Positions 37,744 to 51,602 of a stretch of 64,000 nt of DNA are shown one piece after another. The translations under genes and the position numbers were made by a program. The DNA comes from an uncultured Halomonas sp. (lineage in GTDB: Bacteria > Pseudomonadota > Gammaproteobacteria > Pseudomonadales > Halomonadaceae). The notes beneath the pieces are model-generated. The model worked only from the letters and a program-made list of their open reading frames with translations, was not told the origin of the DNA and searched no databases. How positions within the stretch are numbered: the first letter of the stretch is position 1; the number at the start of each line of letters is the position of its first letter. The DNA is taken from positions 1 to 64,000 of the forward strand of contig NZ_CANMTQ010000014.1 of assembly GCF_947500835.1 (NCBI RefSeq), written 5' to 3'.

Positions 37744-39477
37744 TTAGTCCAGCTGTTCCTGATTGCCGATACGCGCGAGCATTTCCGTGAACATCTGGAT
37801 ATCCAGCATCAGGTTGTCCACCTTCTTGAACTCATTGGCGGTGTGGCCGGTGTACTCCTCACCGGGCATGGAAGGGCCGAAATTGATGGCGTTGGGCAAG
37901 AGCTTGGCGGTGGTGCTGCCGGCGGAGGCGATGGGCTCCGCCTTCATGCCAGTGGTGTCACCGAAGATGTTGAGCAGGGTCTGCAACCAGGCGCCTTGAG
38001 GGTCCCGCATCATCCAGTCGCTGATCTCGATGTCGACGTCCATGTCCAGGTCGTTTTGCTGGGCATAGGCCGCAAGCTTGTCATCGATGCTTTGCGCCAG
38101 CTCTTCCACGGACTGATCGCCCTTGGGGGCGCGCACGTTGACCGCCACCCGCAGTTTGCCCTCCTGCTCCTCCAGGTAGGTAGGGGTAAGCGTCAAGGGG
38201 CCCATGAAGTCGTGGCCATAGCCGACGCCCAGTTTTTCACCCTTGAAGTTCAGGCCGTAGTTGTCGTCGATGTAGTGAATGGCCCGGGTGTATTGATTCT
38301 CCTGGAAATCGATATCGGAGTTTGCCAGCAGTCCAGCCAGGCGAGGCACCGGATTGACGCCGGACTGGGGCCGGGAGGAGTGGGCCGACTGACCCTTGAC
38401 CGTCAGGGTGACGGTATCGTCCATGACCTCCGTACTCACCTCGAAGTCGCCGCCGTTATCTTGTGCATAGGCCTGACCCTGGGCCTGGAGCTTCTGGCTC
38501 AACATCTTGGGATCGTCGCTTTCGATGGTGGCGATGGAGTTGGAAGGAATCTGGTTGGTGGCAAGGCCGCCGGTGATCTTGGTGATGACCGGGCCCTCCC
38601 CATCGGCTTCAGTCATGGGAAAGTAGGTGTCGATGGTGCCAAAGCCTTTTTCCGCGATGACCGCCGGGTAGCCGCTATCCAGCACGATGTTGTAGGCGGG
38701 CAGCTCGGTTTGCTGCTTGTAGTACTCGAAGCCTTCTCCACCGGTTTCTTCCGTGGTTTCGATCATCAGCCGGATGCTGCGCTTGAGCGGAACGTCGTTC
38801 TCCTCGATGGCCTTCATGGCGTAGAGGGAGGCGGCGATGGAGGCCTTGTCGTCCTCGGTGCCCCGACCGTAGATCCTCCCGTCCTTGATCGTGGTGGTGA
38901 AAGGGTCGAGCTGAGTGCCATCGTCCAGCACCCAGTCATCCGGATTGGCGGGCACGGTATCGCTGTGGGTCAGGATGCCGAAGGCCTCATCGGTGCTGCC
39001 GGGAAGGGTCACCTCGAAAATGCGGTTGTCCACGTTGTTGAACTCAAGCCCGAAGTCTTCCGCCTTGCGCTTGACCAACTCGCCGAACTCGGCGATCCCC
39101 GGGTTTTCGTGCTGGGGCGTGTCGCCCTGCTTGCCGGTCTTGACCGCGACCATCTCGCTCAGCAGATCGACCACCTCGTCACCGTAGTGCAGGCGGGTGT
39201 AAAGCCCCAGCAAGCGGTAGACGTTGATGAAGTCGTTACCTTCCAGGGTTTCACCCTGGCGATAGCGGTCGATGGCGCTTTCCAAGGTGTCGTTGTCGGT
39301 TTTGTCTTGCACTTGCTGAAGAAAGTCATCGAAGCTCTCGAAGGAGGCATCCGCGTAGGTCTTCTGCAAATCTTCGAGGGTGTCGCGCTTGATGGTATCC
39401 GTGTCCGCGGCGCTGATCGGGCCTGCCAGGCTCAGGGCCAAAGCCGATACGGTGAACATCGCAAGAGGCTTGTTCAT
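37744..39477 (-). CDS. Exported M20-family dipeptidase
   Basis: The 577-residue protein has a Sec signal peptide (residues 1-23, ISAAD) and a PepV-like M20 dinuclear zinc peptidase. Metal and catalytic sites can be read in order: GILTHSDTVPANPDDW near 168, YGRGTEDDKAS near 200, ETTEETGGEGFEYY near 233 (catalytic Glu pair), LDSGYPAV and GHTANEF near 552. It should cleave dipeptides in the periplasm; the exported location is unlike cytoplasmic PepV. The coding sequence is strongly acidic, as expected for a halophile exoenzyme. Its own hairpin terminator follows. Confidence 0.88.
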   Translation of the reverse strand: MNKPLAMFTVSALALSLAGPISAADTDTIKRDTLEDLQKTYADASFESFDDFLQQVQDKTDNDTLESAIDRYRQGETLEGNDFINVYRLLGLYTRLHYGDEVVDLLSEMVAVKTGKQGDTPQHENPGIAEFGELVKRKAEDFGLEFNNVDNRIFEVTLPGSTDEAFGILTHSDTVPANPDDWVLDDGTQLDPFTTTIKDGRIYGRGTEDDKASIAASLYAMKAIEENDVPLKRSIRLMIETTEETGGEGFEYYKQQTELPAYNIVLDSGYPAVIAEKGFGTIDTYFPMTEADGEGPVITKITGGLATNQIPSNSIATIESDDPKMLSQKLQAQGQAYAQDNGGDFEVSTEVMDDTVTLTVKGQSAHSSRPQSGVNPVPRLAGLLANSDIDFQENQYTRAIHYIDDNYGLNFKGEKLGVGYGHDFMGPLTLTPTYLEEQEGKLRVAVNVRAPKGDQSVEELAQSIDDKLAAYAQQNDLDMDVDIEISDWMMRDPQGAWLQTLLNIFGDTTGMKAEPIASAGSTTAKLLPNAINFGPSMPGEEYTGHTANEFKKVDNLMLDIQMFTEMLARIGNQEQLD

Positions 39478-39647
39478 TGGAGCGTTCCTTTTTCCATGGG
39501 CTACATAAAAGCAGGCTGCGCAAAAGATAGGTATAAGACTTTATGCAATCCGCCTCAGCCAATCATAGTTTCTACTAGGCGATTCCGCAGCCTTAAAGGC
39601 TCGCCAGGCGTGTATGAAAGGGGTGTTGGTGCTGCTGAAACGACGTC

Positions 39648-42481
<2,834 letters not shown>

Positions 42482-42615
42482 ACCGCTCACCCGAGTTGCT
42501 GTCATGTCGGCTGAGCCGATGGATTTCTCGCAGCCTCTGCTTTCCAGTATCATGTGGCCCTTCGCCGCCGCCGCTCGCGGCCCCATTCAGGCTTTGTGCA
42601 GAGGCTTTTTCCGAG

Positions 42616-45600
42616 ATGCTCGAACTGCGAGGCGCGTCCGCCCTTTCCGCTTTCCGTCATGCCAAGCTGCTTGCCGCCCTGCGTGACCGGGTACCCGAGG
42701 TGGACTCTTTCGACGCGGACTATGTCCACTTCATCGATCACGCAGGCGAGTTGACAGACGATGCCCGCGACGTCCTTGAAGACCTGCTTGATTACGGCAC
42801 TCATCGCGTCCAACACCACAGCACCTCTCACAGCCATCTGTTTCTGATCGTGCCGCGTCTGGGGACTCAGTCGCCCTGGTCGTCCAAGGCCACGGATATC
42901 GCCCGTAATTGTGGCTTGAATCAAGTCAGGCGCATCGAGCGGGGCATCTCGTACAAGGTGCGGTTGCGGGGGATGCTAAGTGAAGAGGCCTTCAATACCA
43001 TCATTGCCACCCTGCACGACCGCATGACCGAGTCGGTACTGACTAACGCCTCGGATGCGATCAAGCTCTTTTCCCAACAGGCGCCTGCGCCACTGGGTCA
43101 GGTGGATATCCTGGGGGGAGGCCGTGCCGCCCTGGCGATCGCCAATGATGAGTTGGGACTGGCCCTGGCGGAAGACGAGATCGATTATCTGCTCGCAGCC
43201 TTCGAGGAGCTGGGTCGTAACCCCAGCGACGTCGAACTGATGATGTTCGCCCAGGCCAACTCCGAGCATTGCCGGCACAAGATATTCAATGCGGACTGGA
43301 TCATCGACGGGCAAGCGCAGCAGCGCTCCCTGTTCAAGATGATCAAGCACACCCATGAGTGCGCCAGTGACGGCATTCTCTCTGCCTACAGCGATAATGC
43401 CGCGGTCATCAAGGGCGCCGAGGCCGGGCGCTTCTTTCCTACACCCTTGACTGGGCAGGCAGGCGAGCAGGCACGCTATGCGACGCATCAGGAGCCGATT
43501 CATATTCTGATGAAGGTGGAGACCCATAATCATCCCACCGCCATCGCACCGTTTCCCGGAGCGGCCACTGGCGCCGGCGGTGAAATTCGCGACGAGGGCG
43601 CGACCGGCATCGGCGGCAAGCCCAAGGCGGGGCTGACCGGTTTCGCCGTTTCCAATCTGCGCATCCCTGAGTTCGTGCAGCCCTGGGAAGCCTTCGACTA
43701 CGGCAGGCCCGAGCGCATCAAATCCGCCCTGGAGATCATGCTTGAAGCGCCCATCGGCGGCGCGGCCTTCAACAATGAGTTCGGCCGGCCCAATCTGGCC
43801 GGTTATTTTCGCAGCTACGAGCAGGATATCGTCGGCGTCGACGGTATCGAACGGCGTGGCTATCACAAGCCGATCATGTTGGCCGGGGGGTACGGCAACA
43901 TCCGCGAAGGCCATGTCCAGAAAGGCGAAATCCCTGTTGGCGCCAAGCTGATCGTGATGGGCGGGCCGGCCATGCTGATCGGCCTTGGGGGCGGGGCGGC
44001 GTCCAGCATGGCCTCAGGGCGTTCCAGTGCGGATCTCGACTTCGCCTCGGTGCAGCGGGACAACCCGGAGATGGAGCGCCGCGCCCAGGAGGTCATCGAT
44101 CGCTGCTGGGCATTGGGGGAGGGTAACCCCATTCGCTTCATTCACGATGTCGGTGCCGGCGGGCTCTCCAATGCCTTGCCGGAACTGGTCAAGGATGGCG
44201 ATCGTGGTGGGCGTTTCGAGCTTCGCGCCGTGCCCAATGCAGAGCCTGGCATGAGCCCCCTGGAAATCTGGTGCAGTGAGGCCCAGGAGCGTTATGTGCT
44301 GGCGGTGGCCCCGGAAAACATCGCTACCTTCGAGGCCCTGTGTGCCCGGGAGCGCTGCCCCTATGCAATAGTCGGCGAAGCGATCGAAGCGCATCACTTG
44401 ACCGTGCGAGACGCGCATTTTGCAACGACGCCGATCGATCTTCCCATGAGCGTGCTGTTCGGCAAGCCGCCGAAAATGCAGCGCGCGTTCGAGCGCCACA
44501 GCCTGGAAGTCCCCGGGGCGGACTTCGACAATCTGGACCTGCGCGAGGCGCTGGATCGGGTGCTGCGGCTGCCAGCGGTGGCCTCGAAAAGCTTTCTGAT
44601 CACCATTGGCGATCGTTCCGTCACCGGTCAGGTGGCTCGCGATCAGATGGTCGGCCCCTGGCAGGTGCCCGTGGCGGATGTGGCGGTAACCACGGCAAGC
44701 TTCGATACCCATGCCGGCGAGGCCATGGCACTCGGCGAGCGCCCACCGGTGGCGCTGATCGACCCGGCGGCAAGCGCTCGTCTGGCGGTGGCGGAGGCGA
44801 TCACCAACCTGGCGGCGGCGCCCATTGCCAAGCTCGGTGACGTCAAACTCTCCGCCAACTGGATGAGCGCCGCGGATCATCCCGGCGAGAACCAGGCGTT
44901 GTTTGATGCGGTACACGCAATCGGCATGGAGCTGTGTCCGGCGCTTGGCATTGCCATTCCCGTGGGCAAGGACTCCATGTCCATGCGCACCGCCTGGCAG
45001 GAAAATGAGGCCGAGAACGGTAATGTCGAACACAAGGCGGTCACCTCGCCGCTGTCATTGAACGTGACCGGCTTTGCCCCGGTGACGGATGCACTCAAGA
45101 CCCTGACCCCTCAGATACGTCTGGATCAGGATGAGAGCGATCTGATTCTGATCGACTTGGGGAGCGGCCAGCATCGTCTGGGAGGCTCCGCCCTGGCCCA
45201 GGTCTATGGTCAGGTGGGCAATGTGTGCCCGGACCTGGACGACCCGGAAGACTTGAAAGCGTTTTTCAGCGTCATTCAAGGCCTCAATGCGGACGACAAG
45301 TTGCTGGCCTATCACGATCGCAGCGACGGCGGGCTGTTGGTCACCTTGCTGGAAATGGCCTTTGCCGCCCGGGGCGGGCTCGAGATCAAGCTCGACTGGT
45401 TGATCGACGATGCCTTCGAGGCGGCGAATGCGCTGTTCGCCGAGGAGTTGGGGGCGGTAATACAGGTCAATCGCAAGGATACCGAGTTCGTGCTGGCCCA
45501 GTTTGCGGCGGCGGGCATCGATACCTGCGGCGTTATCGCTCGGCCACGCTACGACGATCAGATTCGGGTAACCCTGTTCGAGCAGCCCTTGCTCGAGACT

Positions 45601-46557
45601 GCCCGCAGTCTGACCCAGCGAACCTGGACCGAGACCAGCTATCGGCTGCAGGCGCTCAGAGACAATCCCGACTGCGCCAAATCCGAGTTCGACGATCTGC
45701 TCGATCTGCGTGATCCAGGCCTCTCCGCCACGCCCACCTTCGAGGTGAACGAGAACGTGGCCGCACCTTTTATCAACACTGCTCGGCCGCGACTGGCGAT
45801 TCTGCGGGAGCAGGGGGTCAACGGCCATGTGGAGATGGCGGCGGCCTTCGACAAGGCCGGCTTCGAGTCCATTGACGTTCACATGAGCGATATTCTCAGC
45901 GGGCGTCAGTCGCTCACGGATTTCAAGGGGCTGGTGGCCTGCGGCGGTTTCTCCTTTGGTGATGTGCTGGGTGCTGGTGGCGGCTGGGCCAAGTCGGTAT
46001 TGTTCAATGCTCGGGCAAGGGAACAATTTGCCGATTTCTTCGCCCGGGATGACCGGTTCGCGCTAGGGGTATGCAACGGCTGTCAGATGCTTTCCCAGCT
46101 CCGGGAGCTGATTCCCGGCGCCGAGAACTGGCCGCACTTTCTGCGCAACGAATCCGAGCAGTTCGAGGCGCGTCTCTCCATGGTTCAGATCGAGAAGAGT
46201 CCGTCGATTCTACTGGCGGGCATGGAAGGCTCGCGTCTGCCGATCGCCGTGGCACATGGGGAAGGGCGGGCCGAGTTCCGTGACAGTGCCCATCTTCGCA
46301 CCATGCAAAGTGGTGGGCAGATAGCGCTGCGCTACGTGGACAACTACGGCCAGGTGACGACTCGCTACCCGGCCAACCCCAACGGCTCGCCGGCGGGTAT
46401 CACCGGGCTGACCACGCCAGATGGTCGGGTCACGGTGATGATGCCGCATCCAGAACGGGTCGCCCGGGCGGTGACCAATTCCTGGCGGCCCCTGGAGTGG
46501 ACGCAAGACGGTGCCTGGATGCGGCTGTTTCGCAATGCCAGAGTCTGGCTGGGCTAG
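42616..46557 (+). CDS. purL: Phosphoribosylformylglycinamidine synthase
   Basis: The 1313-residue single-chain PurL makes FGAM from FGAR, ATP and glutamine, step four of purine synthesis. The N-terminal PurS-like part is followed by FGAM synthase halves ([20 protein letters not shown] near 205, [20 protein letters not shown] near 300) and the C-terminal glutaminase with the catalytic cysteine in LGVCNGCQM near 1153 and the His/Glu in MPHPERV. The start ATG 42616 ([14 protein letters not shown]) matches E. coli PurL; AGAGG lies about 15 nt upstream, rather far. Frames open upstream to 42373 are ignored. Confidence 0.97.
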   Translation: MLELRGASALSAFRHAKLLAALRDRVPEVDSFDADYVHFIDHAGELTDDARDVLEDLLDYGTHRVQHHSTSHSHLFLIVPRLGTQSPWSSKATDIARNCGLNQVRRIERGISYKVRLRGMLSEEAFNTIIATLHDRMTESVLTNASDAIKLFSQQAPAPLGQVDILGGGRAALAIANDELGLALAEDEIDYLLAAFEELGRNPSDVELMMFAQANSEHCRHKIFNADWIIDGQAQQRSLFKMIKHTHECASDGILSAYSDNAAVIKGAEAGRFFPTPLTGQAGEQARYATHQEPIHILMKVETHNHPTAIAPFPGAATGAGGEIRDEGATGIGGKPKAGLTGFAVSNLRIPEFVQPWEAFDYGRPERIKSALEIMLEAPIGGAAFNNEFGRPNLAGYFRSYEQDIVGVDGIERRGYHKPIMLAGGYGNIREGHVQKGEIPVGAKLIVMGGPAMLIGLGGGAASSMASGRSSADLDFASVQRDNPEMERRAQEVIDRCWALGEGNPIRFIHDVGAGGLSNALPELVKDGDRGGRFELRAVPNAEPGMSPLEIWCSEAQERYVLAVAPENIATFEALCARERCPYAIVGEAIEAHHLTVRDAHFATTPIDLPMSVLFGKPPKMQRAFERHSLEVPGADFDNLDLREALDRVLRLPAVASKSFLITIGDRSVTGQVARDQMVGPWQVPVADVAVTTASFDTHAGEAMALGERPPVALIDPAASARLAVAEAITNLAAAPIAKLGDVKLSANWMSAADHPGENQALFDAVHAIGMELCPALGIAIPVGKDSMSMRTAWQENEAENGNVEHKAVTSPLSLNVTGFAPVTDALKTLTPQIRLDQDESDLILIDLGSGQHRLGGSALAQVYGQVGNVCPDLDDPEDLKAFFSVIQGLNADDKLLAYHDRSDGGLLVTLLEMAFAARGGLEIKLDWLIDDAFEAANALFAEELGAVIQVNRKDTEFVLAQFAAAGIDTCGVIARPRYDDQIRVTLFEQPLLETARSLTQRTWTETSYRLQALRDNPDCAKSEFDDLLDLRDPGLSATPTFEVNENVAAPFINTARPRLAILREQGVNGHVEMAAAFDKAGFESIDVHMSDILSGRQSLTDFKGLVACGGFSFGDVLGAGGGWAKSVLFNARAREQFADFFARDDRFALGVCNGCQMLSQLRELIPGAENWPHFLRNESEQFEARLSMVQIEKSPSILLAGMEGSRLPIAVAHGEGRAEFRDSAHLRTMQSGGQIALRYVDNYGQVTTRYPANPNGSPAGITGLTTPDGRVTVMMPHPERVARAVTNSWRPLEWTQDGAWMRLFRNARVWLG

Positions 46558-46577
46558 CGACATTCCGGCTGAACTGA

Positions 46578-46610
46578 AAAAATCCGCAACCAGTCAGGTT
46601 GCGGATTTTT
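46578..46610. terminator. Bidirectional terminator between purL and the zinc ribbon gene
   Basis: A perfect 14-bp stem (46578-46591 with 46597-46610), 5-nt loop, A-tract on the left and T-tract on the right, serves both convergent genes. Confidence 0.95.
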
Positions 46611-46622
46611 CGTATTGGCCGG

Positions 46623-46865
46623 TTATTGCTTGTGAGTGGGGGTGCCTTGCTCGTCTACCGGGGTATGGCTGACACCCAGTTTGCGTTCCAGGTCGTCGAG
46701 AATGTGGTTGAAGTTGTTGGCCAGGGTATCGAAGCGACCGAAGTCATAATTGCATTGCTCGCAGAAGACGTGGTATTGGCCTTCGCGGCCGGGAGGAAAG
46801 CGCTTTTCCTTGCAACCACATTCAGGGCACTCGGGGCCGGTTGCGGCCTTGGCGGGAAATTTCAT
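46623..46865 (-). CDS. Small zinc-ribbon protein
   Basis: The 80-residue protein has two CxxC knuckles, PECPECGC (C13, C16, with C18) and FCEQCNYDF (C35, C38), that should bind one zinc. The remainder is polar with a short helix (LANNFNHILDDLERKLG). The function is unknown. It ends just inside the purL terminator and has GAGGAG 5-10 nt upstream of the ATG. Confidence 0.8.
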   Translation of the reverse strand: MKFPAKAATGPECPECGCKEKRFPPGREGQYHVFCEQCNYDFGRFDTLANNFNHILDDLERKLGVSHTPVDEQGTPTHKQ

Positions 46866-46959
46866 GAGCGTTTACTCCTCTCTAGAAGCAGGACAGGCAT
46901 AATGGCCTATCCCACTCTTCAGTCTAGTGCGTGACGCAGCCTGCGTCATTGTGAGGCGA

Positions 46960-49900
46960 TCAATCGAAATCCGCGTAAGGCGATAGTGCCGATGTGGGCA
47001 GATCAAGCTCACCCTGCCAGCCCTCGAAGTTATAGCGCAGCGTCAGGTTGACCATGTTGGGGGAATAGTCCTCGGCTTCCTGCAGCGCGAAGCCTGCACT
47101 TGCCGACCAGTGATCTCCCAGCCGGCGTTCGACCTGACCCCGCAATCCATAGCCGAAATCCCCTCCGGAACCGCCGGTACGGGTGGCGTTTGCGTCCGCA
47201 AGCGAGGCTACGTCATTGCCCCCCAGAGGGTAGCGATCGCTGTCGTCGCTGTCGGACCAGGACTGGGAGATCGAGGCGCCGATCTCCCAGGACCATTCCT
47301 CGGTACGCCGGGCATAGGTCACCGGCAGCGCCAGGGAAACATATTGCTGGGGGCTGTAATACCCGCCTTGCCCCAGAGTGTAGCCGCCAAGCTCCTTGTC
47401 GTAGTGCATGTACATGGTGCTGACGCCGACGCTCAAGCGCTCGTCCGGACGATTGATCAGCTTGCGGTAGACGCCCCCCATGGCCTGCACGCGGCTATTG
47501 TCCTCGACGTTCTTGCCCTCAAGATGATGTACGCCGAACTTCGACCACACGCCCCAGGGGCCTCCCTGATCGTAACCCAGCCCGATGCTGACCCCGTTGG
47601 CGCGAACGCCGCCCCAGGTGGTGCCGGTACGCGGGTCCTCGACCCCGGCATAGGCCAGTATGGAGTCGTCCAGGGCGCGTCGGGACAGCGTGGCGTCAAA
47701 CCACAGCGGACCCACGTCGCCGTTGTAGGTCACGCCGCCGACCACATCGGTGACCTCGAAGCCCATCGGGGTTGTGCCGATATCTACCCGCCAGGTTTCG
47801 TTGTACCAGCCGACGCCCACGCTCACCCCGGTCTGCTGCTGTTTGAAGTCGTCGTTGCAGCCGGCCTCGGCGCAGGTACCGAAGGTATCGCGGTTGAAAC
47901 CGTCGATTTCCCGATCCAGGCGTCCCGCATCGAGGCGCACCCGATCGACTCGCAGAAGCCCACGCCCTCCGGCCAGCGGGGTATCGACTTCGAGCATGTC
48001 GACGTCCGTGGTCAATTCGGAAACCCCGGACGTACCGCTTTCATGATCTCGCTGATGACCATAGCGCACGCGGGTGTTCTGGGATTGATAGACCTCGGCG
48101 GCAGAAGAGCGCAGGCTGGACACCAGCCAGTCGTCTCCCGGTCTAGAGCGTGTCTGCCGTGTAAAGGCGGCATTGTCATCCAGACTCTCCTGATCGCCCA
48201 ACTCTGCAGCAACCATGGCCTGACGATAACGCTGCAGCGCCTGGTCCGATTGCCCCCGGGCCTGAGCCAGGCGACCCGCATCCCGCAACGTCAGGGCATC
48301 CTTGGACGCTTCTTCGTCCGCCAGCAGCTCATCCATCATGTTCTGGGCGCGCTGATTCTCACCCAGCGCTGCCCAGGCGTTGACCTGGCGACGCCGTGCA
48401 TTGAGATCTTCCTGGGGGGGATCGATCGTCTCGAGTTGGCGACGAGCAGCCACCCAATCGCCTTGAGCCAGGGCCGTATCGACCAGCCCCAGGCGCGCGG
48501 AGGTGCTATCGGGTTCGAGTTCCAGGGCGCGGCGGTAATAGGTGTCTGCCTCGGTGTAATCGTTGCGCTCCTGGGCCCAGTCCCCTAGACGCAAGGTAAC
48601 ATCGGCGTGGGCGGGAGCATTCTGTAGCATGGCGATGGCGCTGGGTTCATTGCCTTGGGCCCGGCGCTGTTCGGCCCGGAACAATAATTGACTGCGCTCG
48701 AGCCGTGTCTGAAGACTTTGGATACTGTCATCTCGCTGGTCTTGTGGAATGCGATCCAGGGCATCGAGAGCCAGGATCTCGCGATCGTCGCTGGACAGAT
48801 AAAGCGCCTGGGCGTAGCGACCCTGGGAGCGTTCTTCCGGCGTGTCCAGATGAGAGAAGAGTTCGCTGAAGACCTGGTCGGCCTCGGTCTGGCGGTTCTG
48901 AGCAGCCAGGGTATTGGCCAGGGCATAGGTCACCCACACGTTGCCTGGATCGAGCTTTCTGGCTTGCTTGAAGCGCCCACTGGCCTGGGACCAACGTGAT
49001 TGTGCGATCAGCTCTTCACCCTCGGCACGCAGAATGGCGACCTGCAAACGACGTCGGGTGTCTTCCAGCGCCAGCTGTTGAGTCGGTGGCAGGCTGTCGA
49101 TGAAATCAAGTCCGGCCTGAGGAGACTCTTCGGCGTATAGCGCGGTCAGGCGTTCCAGGGCGGTGGTGTAGCCGGGTTCAAGACGCAGCGCCTGGCGGTA
49201 AGCGCTCTCGGCGCTCTCACGATCATTGCGATAGCGGGCGACATCCCCCAGGCCAACCCAGGCTTCGTTGGCCTTGGCGATCTGTTGCCGAGCCAGCTCG
49301 AACGCCCGTTCCGCGCTTCGGTCATCCTCGTTGGCTAACGCCTCATCACCCTGCTTGATCTGTTGCCAGTAGGTGGCGGTGGCAATCAGATTGCTCCATT
49401 TGTCACTGGCATAGGGGCTGTCATCGAGTTGCTCACCGCGGCGAAACAGTGCCAGGGCTTCGTCGTGACGACCTTGGCGCAGGCGGATGGTGCCCAGCAC
49501 GCCAAGAAGCTCGATATCGTCCGGATATGCCGCCAGTGCGCGTCGGATGTCGGCCTCACCTGCTTCACCACCCTCGGCTTCATTACGCGCCAGACCTCGC
49601 AGACGCGCCTGATAGTTGGGATCTGCCAGCAGGTCGCGATGACGTGTCAGGGTCTGCTGTGCTTCCTCGGCGTAATCCGTGTCGCCGAAAACCGTGAGAA
49701 ACCGCTCCCAGCCGGCCACGCTCTCCTCGCTTGCCTCCATTTCTCGCAGGGCATCACGCCATTGCCGCGCCGCGTCCTTGCGCGAGTAGGGGTTATCGGC
49801 GAGCTGTTCCAGGCGCGTGAAGGCTTCTTCGTTGCGATCCTCGCTGAACAGTAAACGGGCCAGGGTAAACCGCAGCTCGGGACTTTGCGGGTAACGTTCG

Positions 49901-50496
49901 TCCAAGGCCTGCAGCTCTTCTATGGCCCGAGGCGTGCCCCCCGGCAACTGAGCGATCATTTGCCAATATTCCAGCGCCAGGGGCAGCGTCGGCAGCCCTT
50001 CGGCCAGGACGTCGTCGTAAATGGTCTTGGCCTGTTCCGCCTGACCCGTGGCAGCAAGCAACCGGGCCTTGCTCAAGGCACTGCGCTGCTCGGGCTCGGT
50101 GACGGCAAGGTTGAGCCGGGCCAAGCGATAGGCGTCGCTGTTCGGGGCTTCTTGGGAAAGCCGCTCTACCAACCGCTGGGCTTTTTCGAGATCGTCTTCC
50201 CGCACCGCCTTGCGGACCTCGGCCTGGAGAACGCGAGGGTCGTTTGGAGCGGTGGTCTTCAAGCGCTCAAGGGCCTGTTTCACTAATACATCGTTTTGCC
50301 GCGCCTCGCCCAGACGTAGCTGCTGCAGCAGCCATTCTTCCGGGGATACGGCGCCTGTTCGATTGGCTTGATTTTCATTGGCCCTGTTTTCGTTGGGAAT
50401 GGGCGTTACGTCGGTTTGGGCATGCAAGGGCGATGCGATCACGCCGCTAGCCAGCAAGCATAGGGAGAGAGGCCAATGGGAACGGGTCGGCTTCAC
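46960..50496 (-). CDS. bcsC: Cellulose synthase outer-membrane exporter subunit
   Basis: The 1178-residue protein has a signal peptide (SPLHAQ), a long periplasmic TPR superhelix (about residues 45-800, repeated A-x-A-L-x-P motifs) and a C-terminal 16-strand barrel (about 840-1178: LRVDRVRLDAGRLD onward, ending in an aromatic-poor YADFD tail). It scaffolds synthase and passes glucan across the outer membrane. The GTG at 50496 is preferred: it overlaps the bcsZ stop as GTGA and has GGAG 6 nt upstream. An in-frame ATG four codons earlier has no ribosome site. A 7-bp dyad (46932-46948) after the stop is the only terminator candidate. Confidence 0.9.
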   Translation of the reverse strand: MKPTRSHWPLSLCLLASGVIASPLHAQTDVTPIPNENRANENQANRTGAVSPEEWLLQQLRLGEARQNDVLVKQALERLKTTAPNDPRVLQAEVRKAVREDDLEKAQRLVERLSQEAPNSDAYRLARLNLAVTEPEQRSALSKARLLAATGQAEQAKTIYDDVLAEGLPTLPLALEYWQMIAQLPGGTPRAIEELQALDERYPQSPELRFTLARLLFSEDRNEEAFTRLEQLADNPYSRKDAARQWRDALREMEASEESVAGWERFLTVFGDTDYAEEAQQTLTRHRDLLADPNYQARLRGLARNEAEGGEAGEADIRRALAAYPDDIELLGVLGTIRLRQGRHDEALALFRRGEQLDDSPYASDKWSNLIATATYWQQIKQGDEALANEDDRSAERAFELARQQIAKANEAWVGLGDVARYRNDRESAESAYRQALRLEPGYTTALERLTALYAEESPQAGLDFIDSLPPTQQLALEDTRRRLQVAILRAEGEELIAQSRWSQASGRFKQARKLDPGNVWVTYALANTLAAQNRQTEADQVFSELFSHLDTPEERSQGRYAQALYLSSDDREILALDALDRIPQDQRDDSIQSLQTRLERSQLLFRAEQRRAQGNEPSAIAMLQNAPAHADVTLRLGDWAQERNDYTEADTYYRRALELEPDSTSARLGLVDTALAQGDWVAARRQLETIDPPQEDLNARRRQVNAWAALGENQRAQNMMDELLADEEASKDALTLRDAGRLAQARGQSDQALQRYRQAMVAAELGDQESLDDNAAFTRQTRSRPGDDWLVSSLRSSAAEVYQSQNTRVRYGHQRDHESGTSGVSELTTDVDMLEVDTPLAGGRGLLRVDRVRLDAGRLDREIDGFNRDTFGTCAEAGCNDDFKQQQTGVSVGVGWYNETWRVDIGTTPMGFEVTDVVGGVTYNGDVGPLWFDATLSRRALDDSILAYAGVEDPRTGTTWGGVRANGVSIGLGYDQGGPWGVWSKFGVHHLEGKNVEDNSRVQAMGGVYRKLINRPDERLSVGVSTMYMHYDKELGGYTLGQGGYYSPQQYVSLALPVTYARRTEEWSWEIGASISQSWSDSDDSDRYPLGGNDVASLADANATRTGGSGGDFGYGLRGQVERRLGDHWSASAGFALQEAEDYSPNMVNLTLRYNFEGWQGELDLPTSALSPYADFD

Positions 50497-51599
50497 GGTG
50501 AACTCCATTCAGGTTGTAAAGTGCCATCATTGGCAAAACGGTAACGCCCCTGGTCCCAGCCGAACCCAAACAGGGTCAGTACTTGAGCGTAATAGGCGTC
50601 TTGTGCGGGGGGATCGTCAAGCAGACGCTGACGCTGGTCCTCGAGAAAGGGGGTGTCCGCTAGAAATGGCAGCAGCGCAGCGGAGAAACTGGCATTGCCG
50701 AGATTCTCGTGACCGCCGCTTTGGGCATCGATACTCTCTGGTGGTGCACCAAGACGTTTGGTCAGCAGCGCCATGGGCGCGAAATGAACCAGCAGCGCCT
50801 CGCGACCGGGAGCGTCCTCGGCCAACATGCCCAGCCATAGGTAGACCCGGATAGCGTCATAATCGCCTTCGGCGCCATGCACCGGGTCGATTTGCCAGCC
50901 CTCATCTGCACCCCAGGCTGCCCAATCCGGTGCCAACCCATGGGGTGCAGTGTCTTTGAGCAAGTCCGGCAGGTTCTCGGCGACCTCGGGCCAGGGGGCG
51001 CCCAATGCACTCAAGCGGCTGAGCAACTGGGGCGGCATATAGCTTGGGTTGACGCGCCAGCGAGGAGGGTCCGCAAAGCCGCGGTTGCCGGGTAGCAGCA
51101 TGGGACCGAACCCCTCCAGATCCGCAACTTCCTGATCGGCGATAAGACGTGCCATGCGCGTTCCCAGCACCTGATAATCCCGGCGCTGCCATAGACTTCC
51201 AGCTTCCAGCAACGCATAGGCAATCCACAGGTCTGCATCCGAGGCACTGTTGCCATCCAGCACGCCCCAGCGATCCTCGTCCTTATCATGTCCCCATAGC
51301 CAGGCAGGCAATCTGGCCCCCAGGTCACTCTCGGCCAGGTTGTCCTGCGTCCAGGCGAGCAGTCGCTCGAAGGTATCCTGATCGTTGGCCACCAGGGCGA
51401 AGAACAGCGCATAAGACTGGCCCTCCGAGGTGGTGATCATGCGTTCGTCGGACGCATCGATCACGCGACCGTCATTGCTTATCAGGGCGTTCTTGAAACG
51501 TTCCCACTGCGGCCATTCGACGCTTGCGGCCTGAGTGTTCCACGCCAGCAGACACAGTCCTAGCAAACAGTACTTCAGCAGACAGAACAGTATGCGCAC
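50493..51599 (-). CDS. bcsZ: Periplasmic endo-1,4-beta-glucanase (GH8)
   Basis: The 368-residue protein has a signal peptide (residues 1-24, TQAAS) and the GH8 (alpha/alpha)6 barrel. The catalytic acid is in TTSEGQSYALFFAL (E59), the base in EGDYDAIRVYLWLG near 246. GNSASDADLWIAYALLEA near 115 is the third conserved face. It trims cellulose during secretion and is needed for normal output in enteric bacteria. It starts 3 bp after bcsB and overlaps bcsC by 4 bp. Confidence 0.93.
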   Translation of the reverse strand: MRILFCLLKYCLLGLCLLAWNTQAASVEWPQWERFKNALISNDGRVIDASDERMITTSEGQSYALFFALVANDQDTFERLLAWTQDNLAESDLGARLPAWLWGHDKDEDRWGVLDGNSASDADLWIAYALLEAGSLWQRRDYQVLGTRMARLIADQEVADLEGFGPMLLPGNRGFADPPRWRVNPSYMPPQLLSRLSALGAPWPEVAENLPDLLKDTAPHGLAPDWAAWGADEGWQIDPVHGAEGDYDAIRVYLWLGMLAEDAPGREALLVHFAPMALLTKRLGAPPESIDAQSGGHENLGNASFSAALLPFLADTPFLEDQRQRLLDDPPAQDAYYAQVLTLFGFGWDQGRYRFANDGTLQPEWSSP

Positions 51600-51602
51600 G
51601 GC

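Noticed and set aside
47110..48588. 492-codon plus-strand open frame
   Set aside because: Antisense to the bcsC barrel and TPR region; composition mirrors the opposite strand.
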